Of a stretch of 64,000 nt of DNA, positions 15,719 through 23,403 are shown in pieces (position 1 is the first letter of the stretch; each line of letters opens with the position of its first letter). A model generated the notes under the pieces. That model worked only from the letters and a program-made list of their open reading frames with translations. It searched no databases and was not told the origin of the DNA. This DNA is from Streptosporangiales bacterium (GTDB lineage: Bacteria > Actinomycetota > Actinomycetes > Streptosporangiales > WHST01): NCBI GenBank assembly GCA_009379955.1, contig WHST01000009.1, forward strand, positions 23,392 through 87,391, written 5' to 3'. A program made the position numbers and the translations under genes.

Positions 15719-16798
15719 GTGAAGAAGCACCTCCTGACGGCCCCGGTCGCCGGCCTGTTCCTCGCCGGTCTGACCGCGGTCCTTGCGGCACCAGCCGCCT
15801 CCGCCCACCCAGGTCATGAGCACCCGAGCACGCCCGCCACCCCGGTGGACGGTCTGGTCAGCGCGCTGCCGAAGGACCCGTCCGCGATCGTGACGGGCGC
15901 GGTCCCCGACCCGGCCGGCCTCCTCGCCGGACAGATTCCCGACTCCCCGACCGGCGTGCCCCAGCACGGCGAGGGCGGGGTGCCCGTGCCACCCGCCGAC
16001 CCCACGGCGGCGCCGTCGTTCTTCCTGGCCCACCTCGACACCTACCACGTCGGCCAGCCGCTGCTCGGCTTCGTCGCACCGCTGGAGAACCCGCAGGGCT
16101 GGGCCGACAAGCACCTCATCCCCACGGTGCTCGAGACCGGAGCGAGGGCGGTGAAGCCGGTGAACCCGGCGCCGCCGGTCGACGGCGACACCTGGCAGGA
16201 CAACAGCGCGAACCCCGGTCCGATCGGCGGTGAGGTCCCGCACGGGGACAGCAGCCTGACGCTGGTACCCGTCGAGCCGACCGCCGGCGCGGAGTTCTTC
16301 GTCCGGCACCTGAACACCTACCACTTCGGCAAGCCGCTGGTGGGCTTCGGGCCCGCGATCAACGACCCGCAGACCTGGGCCGACAAGCACCTCATCCCGA
16401 CCGCGCTCGAGGTGGGCTACCGCACGCTGAAGCCGGTCAACCCCGCGCCGACCGTGCGCGCGGACCCGCTCTACCCGGACGCGCAGTCGCCCGGCGGCCA
16501 CGACGGCGGCAGCACTCACCGATCGCAGGCGACGAGCGCGAAGCATGCCGACGCCGACGCGACGTCCGCACGAACCGGGTCCGTGGCGGACGCGGCAGAC
16601 ACCACGCGGGCCGTGCAGGAGACTGCAACCGCGTCCTCGACGGCGACCAAGGTGACGGGGGACACCGCCGAGCGGTCGGAGCCCCGGGATCAGGCCACGA
16701 CCGGAGCGTCCGACCCGCTCGGCGATGCGACGAGGACCCTGAAGGACCTCACGCAGCTGCCGATCGGACCCGCGGAGTCCGGGCAGGGCGGCGAGTAG
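15719..16798 (+). CDS. Secreted protein with two copies of an unrecognised ~60-residue repeat
   Basis: 359 aa, not recognised. A Sec signal peptide (KKHLLTAPVAGLFLAG, cleavage after AASA) is followed by a His-rich start (HPGHEHP). Two homologous segments, at about 100-160 and 190-250, share FF-x-x-HL-(D/N)-TYH-x-G-(Q/K)-PL-x-GF, then WADKHLIPT-x-LE and VKPVNPAP or LKPVNPAP. The last 100 residues are Ser/Thr/Ala-rich and likely disordered or glycosylated. No LPxTG or transmembrane anchor is present, so it is probably released or wall-associated. GTG at 15719 was chosen because it begins the signal peptide and has GAAAGG a few bases upstream. Monocistronic. Function unknown. Confidence 0.75.
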   Translation: MKKHLLTAPVAGLFLAGLTAVLAAPAASAHPGHEHPSTPATPVDGLVSALPKDPSAIVTGAVPDPAGLLAGQIPDSPTGVPQHGEGGVPVPPADPTAAPSFFLAHLDTYHVGQPLLGFVAPLENPQGWADKHLIPTVLETGARAVKPVNPAPPVDGDTWQDNSANPGPIGGEVPHGDSSLTLVPVEPTAGAEFFVRHLNTYHFGKPLVGFGPAINDPQTWADKHLIPTALEVGYRTLKPVNPAPTVRADPLYPDAQSPGGHDGGSTHRSQATSAKHADADATSARTGSVADAADTTRAVQETATASSTATKVTGDTAERSEPRDQATTGASDPLGDATRTLKDLTQLPIGPAESGQGGE

Positions 16799-16885
16799 CC
16801 CCCGGAGTCCACACGGCACCTTGCGAGCCGACGCCGTGTACGCGCCACGCACCCCGGCGCGTGCACGGCGTCTTCGCGTCCGGCG

Positions 16886-17911
16886 TCAGGCGCGGGACGC
16901 CTCGGCCAGGCCACGCAGCAGGTCGAGCTCCTTCTCCCTGCTGAGCCCCGCGCGACGCTCCCTGGTCAGGCCGCGCTCACGTTCGAAGGCCAACGCGTCG
17001 ACGAGCGTCTCCACCAGCGGGCGACGCCGCAGCCCCGCGGCCACCGCGGCAGCGTCGGACCGCGCGCTGTGGCCGGCGTACTCGGCGCCGTGCAGCCACA
17101 GCGGCAGGGACTCCGGCCCCATGTAGAAGTCGACGCCCTGGTCGACCAGCCAGTCGGGGTCGGCGAGGACAAGGCCACCGTCGTGTCCGGCGACCTTGCG
17201 CGCCGCGGCGAGCACCTCGCCGAACGGCGTCTTCTCCCCGCTGACGTTGAACGTGCCGGTCAGGCCGTTCTCCGCGCCCGTGACGAGCCACTCGGCGAAG
17301 TCCCTGACGTCCGTCGACTGGGTGGGCTGCTCGGGGACGTCGGGGGCGAGCACGGCGGCCTCGAGGTCGGCGCCCGCGCCGGACTCGGCCGCGAGAGCGA
17401 AGCGTCCCGGCCAGTACCCGAACCGGTCGCTACGGTCTCCCGGCCCGGAGAGCAGCCCGACGCGGGAGACGTGCAGCTTCTCGCCGACGGCCTCCGCGCA
17501 CGCCCGCTCGCAGGCGGACTTCGCCTGGCCGTAGACCGTCCAGTCGGCGACGTCACCATCGAGCGGCTCGTGCGGCTCGGCGCTCTCGTCGGCACCGGGG
17601 ACGTCGTCACGCGCGTAGACCGAGCACGACGAGACGTACGTCCAGTGCCGGGTGCGCTCGCCCAGCGCGTCGAGCGCCGACCGCACCAGGCCCGGCTGCC
17701 ACGAGACGTCGACGACCTCGTCCCACGACTCGTCGCGGACGTCGTCGTACGCCGCGGACTCGCCCCGGTCCGCCGACACCCACCGCACGCCGGGCGGCGG
17801 GTCGCCGCTCTCGCCGCGCGCGAGGCACGTGACCTCGTGTCCGTGGGCACGCGCCGTCTTCGCCAGCTCGCCACCCAGCCACGCCGTTCCGCCGAGCACC
17901 AGGACTCTCAT
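16886..17911 (-). CDS. NAD(P)-dependent epimerase/dehydratase family protein
   Basis: 341 aa Rossmann-fold protein of the extended short-chain dehydrogenase type. The N-terminal dinucleotide-binding motif is MRVLVLGGTAWLGGELA (GxxxxGG variant of GxxGxxG), with SSCSVYA near residue 105 and VYGQAKSACE giving the YxxxK pair. It resembles nucleotide-sugar epimerases and isoflavone-reductase-like proteins. Substrate unknown. It stands alone between the secreted protein and an apparently degenerate stretch. Confidence 0.8.
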   Translation of the reverse strand: MRVLVLGGTAWLGGELAKTARAHGHEVTCLARGESGDPPPGVRWVSADRGESAAYDDVRDESWDEVVDVSWQPGLVRSALDALGERTRHWTYVSSCSVYARDDVPGADESAEPHEPLDGDVADWTVYGQAKSACERACAEAVGEKLHVSRVGLLSGPGDRSDRFGYWPGRFALAAESGAGADLEAAVLAPDVPEQPTQSTDVRDFAEWLVTGAENGLTGTFNVSGEKTPFGEVLAAARKVAGHDGGLVLADPDWLVDQGVDFYMGPESLPLWLHGAEYAGHSARSDAAAVAAGLRRRPLVETLVDALAFERERGLTRERRAGLSREKELDLLRGLAEASRA

Positions 17912-18005
17912 GCCGGCGAGCCAACCAGGAGTCGGGGAGCGTTGTCAGCGGCTTTCGCGGAGAGCGGAGCGTCCGAGCGGCCGCCCTGTCAGAACGTCAG
18001 GGGTC

Positions 18006-18200
18006 ATGGCCCGCTGAGGATCTGCCGGGTCAGCAGGCGAGCTCGGCGCGGCCGAGTTCTGCCCCGACGCCAGGGTGGCGGCGGCCGAGGTGGAGCTCCA
18101 CGCCGGCCGCCCGCACACCTGGCTCGACCGCCTGCCGTCGCTGCTCGCCGCACAGGAGGCCGCCGAGGTGGCCGAGGCCGAGCGCCGACTGGGCTCATGA
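18006..18200 (+). pseudogene. Possible remnant of a small gene (in-frame stop at codon 4)
   Basis: An ATG at 18006, preceded by AGGGG, is followed after three codons by TGA (18015-18017). The same frame then stays open for 60 codons to a TGA at 18198-18200. Codon third positions in the open part are almost all G or C, and the translation looks like real protein (RVAAAEVELHAGRPHTWLDR ... EAERRLGS). It may be a gene inactivated by a nonsense mutation, or the C-terminal scrap of a larger one. No homologue is recognised. Confidence 0.3.
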
Positions 18201-18201
18201 C

Positions 18202-18217
18202 GCTCGCTTAAGCGAGC
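18202..18217. terminator. 16-bp perfect palindrome (hairpin or operator)
   Basis: GCTCGCTTAAGCGAGC is a perfect palindrome that can fold as a six-base-pair stem with a TTAA loop. It lies 2 bases after the remnant's stop and is followed by a partial repeat (AAGCGAGCCGC repeated). No U-run follows, so terminator function is uncertain. Confidence 0.35.
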
Positions 18218-18397
18218 CGCAAGCGAGCCGCAAGCGGCCCCGGGTTGACTCGCCTTCGTGCCACCGGCGCGGCAACATCCCGCCCAGTCGCAATGGTGGT
18301 GCACCGGGTGCCCGCGGTACCTCTCGCACGCACGAGGGGCCGCGGGCATACCCGTTTCCGGAGGCGACGCAGCTGGCTCGCATGGCATGATCACGGC

Positions 18398-18817
18398 GTG
18401 GACATCAGACACGCGTCCTCGGTCGAGGAGATCGTCGCGGCCGAGCACCTGCTCGACGGACCGGCCGAGCCGGCCGCCACGGAACGCTTCGTCGCCGACC
18501 CCCTCCACCACATGCTCATCGCCTACGTCGACGACCGGCCGGCCGGCATGGTGACCGGCGTCGAGATGACCCACCCGGACAAGGGCACCGAGATGTTCCT
18601 GTACGAGCTCGGCGTCGACGAGGCGTACCGGCGCAAGGGCATCGGCTCGGCCCTCGCCGCGGAGCTGGCGCAGCTCGCCCGCGACCGTGGCTGCTACTTC
18701 CAATGGGTGCTCGTCGACAACGACAACGAGGCCGCCCTCGCCACCTACCGCCGCGCCGGCGTGACGGAGGAGGCACCCCAGACGATGCTGGGCTGGGACT
18801 TCGCCGGTCAGGGGTAG
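18398..18817 (+). CDS. GNAT family N-acetyltransferase
   Basis: 139 aa single GNAT domain. The acetyl-CoA pyrophosphate-binding loop is RRKGIGSAL near residues 84-92, preceded by the beta strand LYELGVDEAY. The closing Y-R-R-AG motif is ATYRRAGVTEE. The overall pattern is closest to AAC(3)-I-type and related small acetyltransferases, but many such proteins act on unknown small molecules or proteins, so no resistance role is claimed. GTG at 18398 was chosen since the frame upstream is arginine-rich and non-homologous. It overlaps the convergent beta-propeller gene by 10 bases. Confidence 0.8.
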   Translation: MDIRHASSVEEIVAAEHLLDGPAEPAATERFVADPLHHMLIAYVDDRPAGMVTGVEMTHPDKGTEMFLYELGVDEAYRRKGIGSALAAELAQLARDRGCYFQWVLVDNDNEAALATYRRAGVTEEAPQTMLGWDFAGQG

Positions 18818-19869
18818 TCGCGCAGGATCGTCACGCGTCCGTCGGGGCCCGAGCCCCAGCACGCGCGGTCGGCCGTGCACTGCACGCCGTCGAGGCTGCC
18901 CTCGTCGAACGTCCGCCAGGTGCGGCCGCCGTCGACGCTGACGTCGCTGCCGGTGGGTCCGACGGCGAACGCCACCCGCGCGCCGAGCCAGGCCGCGCCC
19001 GAGCGGTACTCGGTGGGTGCGCCCGCGCCGACCAGCTCGAACGACCGGCCACCGTCGCGGGTCGTGGCGAACGCGTCGGGTGCCGACTCCGGTGTCGTGT
19101 AGTCGCCGCCGACGGCGAGGCCGTGACGGCGGCCGCGGAACGCCAGCGCGTAGATGCCCGCGCTGGGACCGCTGGGCACCGGGGTGTCGGTCACCGACCA
19201 GGTGCGACCGCGGTCGCGGGTGTGGAACACGCGCGAGCGCTCGCCGCCGCCGGTCGCGATCCACGCGTCCCGCGGTCCCGACGAGACCAGGCAGGTGCCG
19301 CTCGCCGCGAACCCGAACTCCCCCGGCAGGGCGTCGGGCATGCCAGCCGGGTCGGCCACGCGCCAGGAGCGCCCGCCGTCCGAGGTGCGGATGAGCCGGA
19401 TCCTGCCGTCGACCGGGTCGCTCATCGCGAGACCGTGCCGCTCGTCGAAGAACGTCATGCAGTCGTAGAACGCGGCCGGGTCGTCGTTGACGAAGCTCTC
19501 CTGCCAGTGCCGCCCGCCGTCGCGCGTGACGTACACCCGCGACGCGTCCCCCTCACCGATCGTGAGCGCCACCGCGTGCCTGGCGCCGAACGCCTCGATG
19601 TCGCGGAACTCGAGCTCCTCCGCCCCCAGCGGCGAGACGTCCTCCCAGTGCCGGCCGCCGTCGAAGGTGCGCAGCACCGTACCGCCGCTGCCGGCGACCC
19701 AGCCCACGTACCTGTTGACCGCGGCGAGACCGCGGAACTGCTCGGTGGTGCCGGTCGGCCGTTCCTGCCAGCTCGGCAGCGCGGGCGCGGCCTGGGCCGC
19801 GGAGCCCGTCCCGACCGTCGTGGCGAGGACCATCGCGGCGGCCGCCAGGCCCAGGGCTCGTCGTCTCAT
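18808..19869 (-). CDS. Secreted BNR/YCF48-type beta-propeller protein
   Basis: 353 aa. A signal peptide (RRRALGLAAAAMVLATTVG, cleavage near AQA-AP) precedes a repeat domain with several Asp-box motifs: TFDGGRHWEDV, TRDGGRHWQES, TSDGGRSWRV, TRDRGRTWSV, TRDGGRSFELV, SVDGGRTWRTF. Such repeats form sialidase-like or Ycf48-like propellers. Enzymatic sialidase residues are not evident; databases often label this group oxidoreductase without evidence. Probably an exported binding protein. Divergent from the ammonia-lyase-like gene. Confidence 0.82.
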   Translation of the reverse strand: MRRRALGLAAAAMVLATTVGTGSAAQAAPALPSWQERPTGTTEQFRGLAAVNRYVGWVAGSGGTVLRTFDGGRHWEDVSPLGAEELEFRDIEAFGARHAVALTIGEGDASRVYVTRDGGRHWQESFVNDDPAAFYDCMTFFDERHGLAMSDPVDGRIRLIRTSDGGRSWRVADPAGMPDALPGEFGFAASGTCLVSSGPRDAWIATGGGERSRVFHTRDRGRTWSVTDTPVPSGPSAGIYALAFRGRRHGLAVGGDYTTPESAPDAFATTRDGGRSFELVGAGAPTEYRSGAAWLGARVAFAVGPTGSDVSVDGGRTWRTFDEGSLDGVQCTADRACWGSGPDGRVTILRDYP

Positions 19870-19885
19870 GACGGTGCACGGTAGC

Positions 19886-19930
19886 GCCGAAGCGTACGCA
19901 CGGGGAAGGCCGAAGCGTAAGCACAGGAAG
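19886..19930. repeat. Imperfect 23-bp direct repeat in a divergent promoter region
   Basis: GCCGAAGCGTACGCACGGGG at 19886 onward recurs as GCCGAAGCGTAAGCACAGG at 19909 onward, head to tail. The repeats fill the core of the 107-base gap between the beta-propeller gene and the ammonia-lyase homologue, where both promoters must lie. Possible regulator-binding pair. Confidence 0.55.
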
Positions 19931-19976
19931 GCAGTGGCACGCCGGGAAACGGGTCACGGTGTGCGACCGTGGTCGC

Positions 19977-21425
19977 GTGCACCGGATACTCCTCGACGGG
20001 CGGTCCCTGCGCGTCCCCGACGTCGAACGCCTCGCCCGGCGCGACGCCGAGGCCGAGGTGGCGCCCGAGTCCCGCGCGCTCGTCGCGTCCGCGCGGGCGA
20101 CCGTCCTCGCGGTGGCGCGGCAGCGACCCGTCTACGGCCTGTCGACCGGCGTCGGCGCCAACCGCGAGGTCGAGGTCGACACCGACGACATCGGCGGTCA
20201 CGGCATGCGGGTGCTCCGCAGCCATGCCGCCTGCACCGGACCGACGGAGGCCGACGACGTCGTCCGCGCCACGCTCGCCATCAGGCTCAACCAGATCCTC
20301 GCCGGCGGGTCGGGCATCCGTCCCGAGGTCGTGGACGCGCTCGCCACCGCGCTGGCGACCGACTCGCTCCCGGTCCTGCACCGCTACGGCGCGCTCGGCA
20401 CCGGCGACCTCTCGCCTCTCGCGGAGCTCGGGCTCACGCTGGCCGGTGAGCTGCCCTGGCGTACCGGCGGAGTGCCGCCGCTGCGGTTCGTCGCGGGCGA
20501 GGCGCTCGCCTTCATGAGCAGCAGCGCTCTTACCCTCGCCACCGCGGTACTGGCCAGTGGCATGGCCGCGCGTCTCATTCGGGCGGGCCACGTCGTCGCC
20601 GCCCTGTCGTTCCTCGCCCTCCAGGGCAACGCGGAGGCGTACGCACCCGCCGTGCACGAGGCCCGGCCGCACCGCGGATCGGTCGAGGTGGCGGCGGAGC
20701 TGCGGCGGCTGCTCGGCCCGCCGCGCGAGAGCAGCCGCATCCAGGACCCGTTCGCGCTGCGCGCCATCCCGCAGGTCAACGGCGCCGCGGTCGAGACTCT
20801 CGACCGGGTACGCGAGGTGCTCGACGTCGAGATCAACTCCGCAGTCGAGAACCCACTCGTCGTCGCCGCGGACGGCGTGCCGGCCGAGGTGCTCCACCAC
20901 GGTCAGTTCCACGCCACCGAGGTCGCGTCCGCGCTCGACTCCGCCCGCCTCGCGATCGCGGCCACGTGCGCGCTGTCCACCGGCCGGCTCGGCGCGCTGC
21001 TCGAACCCGACCTCACCGGCCTGAGCGTCTTCCTCTCCTCGGGACCCGCGGGCAGCTCGGGCCTGCTCGTGCTCGAGTACGTGGCCCACGACGTGCTCGC
21101 CGAGATCCAGCACGAGGCCATGCCGGTCACGACCGGCACCGCCGTCATCTCCCGCGGGCTGGAGGACCACGCGAGTTTCGCCACGCAGGCCGCCCGCTAC
21201 ACCGCCGCCCTCGCCGAGCACGTGCCAACGGTGCTCGGCTGCGAGCTGGTGGCGGCGGTCCGCGCGCTGCGCTCGGCGCCGGAACGCGTGTCCGGCGCTC
21301 CCGTGCAGGAGGCGTACGCGATCGCCGACGCCGCCCTGCCCGCGGGTGCCGCCGACCGGCCGCCGGGCGACGACATCGCCGCCGCCGTCGCCCTGCTCCC
21401 CCGCCTGGCTGCGGCCGTCGGGTGA
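19977..21425 (+). CDS. Histidine/aromatic ammonia-lyase family protein with altered active-site triad
   Basis: 482 aa homologue of HutH/PAL lyases. Family landmarks are YGLSTGVGANR (Tyr loop; canonical YGVNTGFG), QDPFALRAIPQVNGA (canonical QDxYSLRCxPQ), an ENPLV stretch and LEDHASF (canonical QEDHVS). The segment that forms the MIO cofactor, canonically GASGDL, reads LGTGDL here. The Ala-Ser-Gly triad is thus Gly-Thr-Gly, and ordinary histidine-lyase chemistry is doubtful. No other hut gene is near. The start is uncertain: GTG 19977 gives VHRILLDGRSL, the usual beginning; GTG 19959 would add six residues. Confidence 0.78.
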   Translation: MHRILLDGRSLRVPDVERLARRDAEAEVAPESRALVASARATVLAVARQRPVYGLSTGVGANREVEVDTDDIGGHGMRVLRSHAACTGPTEADDVVRATLAIRLNQILAGGSGIRPEVVDALATALATDSLPVLHRYGALGTGDLSPLAELGLTLAGELPWRTGGVPPLRFVAGEALAFMSSSALTLATAVLASGMAARLIRAGHVVAALSFLALQGNAEAYAPAVHEARPHRGSVEVAAELRRLLGPPRESSRIQDPFALRAIPQVNGAAVETLDRVREVLDVEINSAVENPLVVAADGVPAEVLHHGQFHATEVASALDSARLAIAATCALSTGRLGALLEPDLTGLSVFLSSGPAGSSGLLVLEYVAHDVLAEIQHEAMPVTTGTAVISRGLEDHASFATQAARYTAALAEHVPTVLGCELVAAVRALRSAPERVSGAPVQEAYAIADAALPAGAADRPPGDDIAAAVALLPRLAAAVG

Positions 21426-21444
21426 GCCGGGCAGACTGATCCCC

Positions 21445-22440
21445 ATGCATCTCGTCGCCGCGCCGGACAAGTTCCGCGGGACGGCCACGGCCGCGCAGGT
21501 GGCGGCGGCCATGTGCGCCGCCGCGGTCGACGCAGGCTGGACCTGCGCCGACCTGCCGCTGGCCGACGGCGGTGAGGGCACCGTCGACGCCTTCGGCGGA
21601 CCCGACCGCGAGACCACCGTCACCGGCCCGCTCGGCCGTCCGGTCGTCGCGTCCTGGCGGTACGGCGACGGCACCGCCGTGGTCGAGATGGCCGTGGCGT
21701 CCGGGCTCCAGCTGGCGGGCGGCCGCGAGCACAACGACCCCCTCGCCGCCACGACCCGCGGCACCGGCGAGCTGATCGCCGCGGCGCTCGACGCCGGCGC
21801 GCACCGCGTGATCGTCGGCATCGGCGGGTCGGCGACGACCGACGGCGGACTCGGTGCGGTCGAGGTGCTTGCGCCGTACGCACCGCTCGACGGCAGTGCC
21901 GGGGCGGCGGTGCTCGTGGCCTGCGACGTGACCACGACGTTCGCCGACGCCGCCCCCATCTTCGGCCCGCAGAAGGGCGCGGACGGGCAGCAGATCATCG
22001 TCCTGCACGAACGTCTCGAGCGGCTCGCCGAGCGATACCTGGCGGAGTACGGCGTCGACGTCCGTGCGTTGCCCGGCGCCGGCGGCGCAGGCGGGCTCGG
22101 CGGCGGCCTGGCCGCGCTCGGCGCTCGGCTCGCCCCCGGCTTCGACCTGATCTCGCAGGAGCGCGGGTTGCCCGGTGCCGCGGCCGCGGCCGACCTGGTC
22201 GTCACGGGCGAGGGCCTCCTCGACGCGCAGTCGCTCGCCGGCAAGGTCGTCGGCGGCGTGGCCGAGGTGGCCGGGATCGACCGCACCGCGGCCGTCGTCG
22301 GTGACCGCGTCGACGGCGTGCCGGTGCCGTTCCCCGTGCTGAGCCTGGTCGAGACCTACGGACGCGAGCGCGCGTTCGCCGACACCCTCGCCTGCGTGCA
22401 CGACGCGACCGCCCACCTGCTGGAGGAGCGGACCGCATGA
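21445..22440 (+). CDS. Glycerate kinase (GarK/GlxK type)
   Basis: 331 aa. Phosphorylates glycerate with ATP; family members make 2- or 3-phosphoglycerate in glyoxylate or glycerate use. Type 1 glycerate kinase motifs are present: APDKFRGTATAAQVA at the N-terminus, DGGEGTVDAF near residues 38-47, and GIGGSATTDGGLG near 127-139, with the FGPQKGAD and GAGGAGGLG glycine segments further on. ATG at 21445 follows AGACT by 7 bases, possibly a leaderless start. It overlaps the sigma factor start by ATGA (22437-22440), though the link looks positional rather than functional. Confidence 0.9.
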   Translation: MHLVAAPDKFRGTATAAQVAAAMCAAAVDAGWTCADLPLADGGEGTVDAFGGPDRETTVTGPLGRPVVASWRYGDGTAVVEMAVASGLQLAGGREHNDPLAATTRGTGELIAAALDAGAHRVIVGIGGSATTDGGLGAVEVLAPYAPLDGSAGAAVLVACDVTTTFADAAPIFGPQKGADGQQIIVLHERLERLAERYLAEYGVDVRALPGAGGAGGLGGGLAALGARLAPGFDLISQERGLPGAAAAADLVVTGEGLLDAQSLAGKVVGGVAEVAGIDRTAAVVGDRVDGVPVPFPVLSLVETYGRERAFADTLACVHDATAHLLEERTA

Positions 22441-23316
22441 CCGACACCGCGACAGAGGCATTCGCCACGCATCGCGGCATCCTCGTCGGCGTCGCCTACC
22501 GCGTGCTCGGCCGGATCGCCGACGCCGAGGACGTCGTGCAGGAGGCCTGGCTGCGGTGGAGTCGCGTCGACCACGACGCGGTCGACGACCCGCGTGGCTA
22601 CCTCGTCACGGTGGTGACGAGGCTCGCGATCGACCGGCTGCGCCAGGTCCAGGCACGACGGGAGACGTACGTCGGCGAGTGGCTGCCCGAGCCACTGGAG
22701 ACCCAGCCGCTCGAGACCGACGCGGCCGTGGGCGTCGAGCGGCAGGAGTCGATCTCGCTCGCGCTGCTCCTGGTGCTGGAGACGCTGTCACCGCTGGAAC
22801 GCGTCGTGTTCGTGCTGCGGGAGGCGTTCCACTACCCGTACGCCGAGATCGCCGAGATCGTGGAGCGCGGCGAGCCGGCGGTCCGGCAGCTCGCGAACCG
22901 CGCCCGCGACCACGTCGAGGCACGCAGGCCCAGGTTCGACAGCGAGCGCCAGGTGCGGCAGCGCGCGACCGAACGGTTCGTCGCCGCTGCCGGCGGCGGC
23001 GACGTCACGGCGCTGCTGCAGCTGCTGGCACCCGAGGTCGCGCTGCACAGCGACGGCGGCGGCCGCGCGAAGGCGCCGCTGCCCACGATCGTCGGTGCCG
23101 ACAAGGTCGCCCGCTTCCTCTCGGCGATCGCGGCCGATCCCCCGTACGACGACCTCGAGATGCGCCTCGCCGACGTCAACGGCGGCCCCGCCATCGTCGC
23201 GTCGAGCGGCGGTGAGCCCGTCACGGTCTTCGCCCTCGACGTCACCGACGGGCTCATCCGCACCGTCTACCTGATGGCCAAACCCGGACAAGCTCACCGG
23301 CGTTCGCCCCTCCTGA
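22437..23316 (+). CDS. sigJ: ECF41 (SigJ-type) sigma factor with apparent C-terminal frameshift
   Basis: Extracytoplasmic-function sigma factor with region 2 (ADAEDVVQEAWLRW), region 4 (LSPLERVVFVLREAFHYPYAEIAEI) and a C-terminal SnoaL-like regulatory domain (about residues 175-292). This is the hallmark of group ECF41, which needs no anti-sigma factor. The frame as written does not stop where it should: VYLMAKPGQAH replaces the expected VYLMANPDKLTGVRPS plus TGA (23314-23316). Removing one A from the AAA at 23280-23282 restores the conserved NPDK motif and the stop. The uncorrected frame runs on to 24077 inside the next gene, which is implausible. Length 880 bases, one more than a multiple of three, agrees with a +1 indel. 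Confidence 0.87.
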
Positions 23317-23319
23317 CCA

Positions 23320-23337
23320 GCGTGACCGGGGTCACGC
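23320..23337. terminator. Hairpin after the sigma factor gene
   Basis: An 18-bp palindrome, GCGTGACC-GG-GGTCACGC, begins 4 bases after the corrected sigma-factor stop and ends 8 bases before the predicted ECF41 -35 element. It can form a stem of 7 base pairs with a CGGG loop. No U-run follows. Either terminator or an additional binding site. Confidence 0.5.
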
Positions 23338-23345
23338 CGGCTCCA

Positions 23346-23372
23346 TGTCACAGCCGTCCCGGCGAGCCCGTC
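23346..23372 (+). promoter_or_regulatory. Predicted ECF41-type promoter of the oxidoreductase gene
   Basis: TGTCACA (23346-23352), 16 bases, then CGTC (23369-23372). This is the promoter signature reported for ECF41 sigma factors. It lies between the ECF41 gene and the oxidoreductase, 31 bases before the ATG. ECF41 factors typically control one adjacent oxidoreductase, epimerase or carboxymuconolactone decarboxylase gene, which matches this arrangement. Confidence 0.78.
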
Positions 23373-23403
23373 GTTCAGGCGATCGGACACGGAGGGAACT
23401 GGC

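Larger units (their letters stand above)
17912..18397. other. Long intergenic region with a gene remnant and a palindrome
   Basis: 486 bases without an intact gene. It holds a coding-like fragment (18018-18200), a 16-bp perfect palindrome directly after it, and then about 180 bases leading to the acetyltransferase in which no further structure was recognised. Confidence 0.6.

Noticed and set aside
18398..18817. Aminoglycoside 3-N-acetyltransferase resistance gene
   Set aside because: Resemblance is limited to the general small-GNAT pattern; no specific substrate residues can be claimed, so only GNAT is reported.
17945..19264. A 439-codon minus-strand frame across the acetyltransferase and remnant region
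   Set aside because: Antisense shadow; the real genes there show family motifs, while this frame is only RPA-rich.
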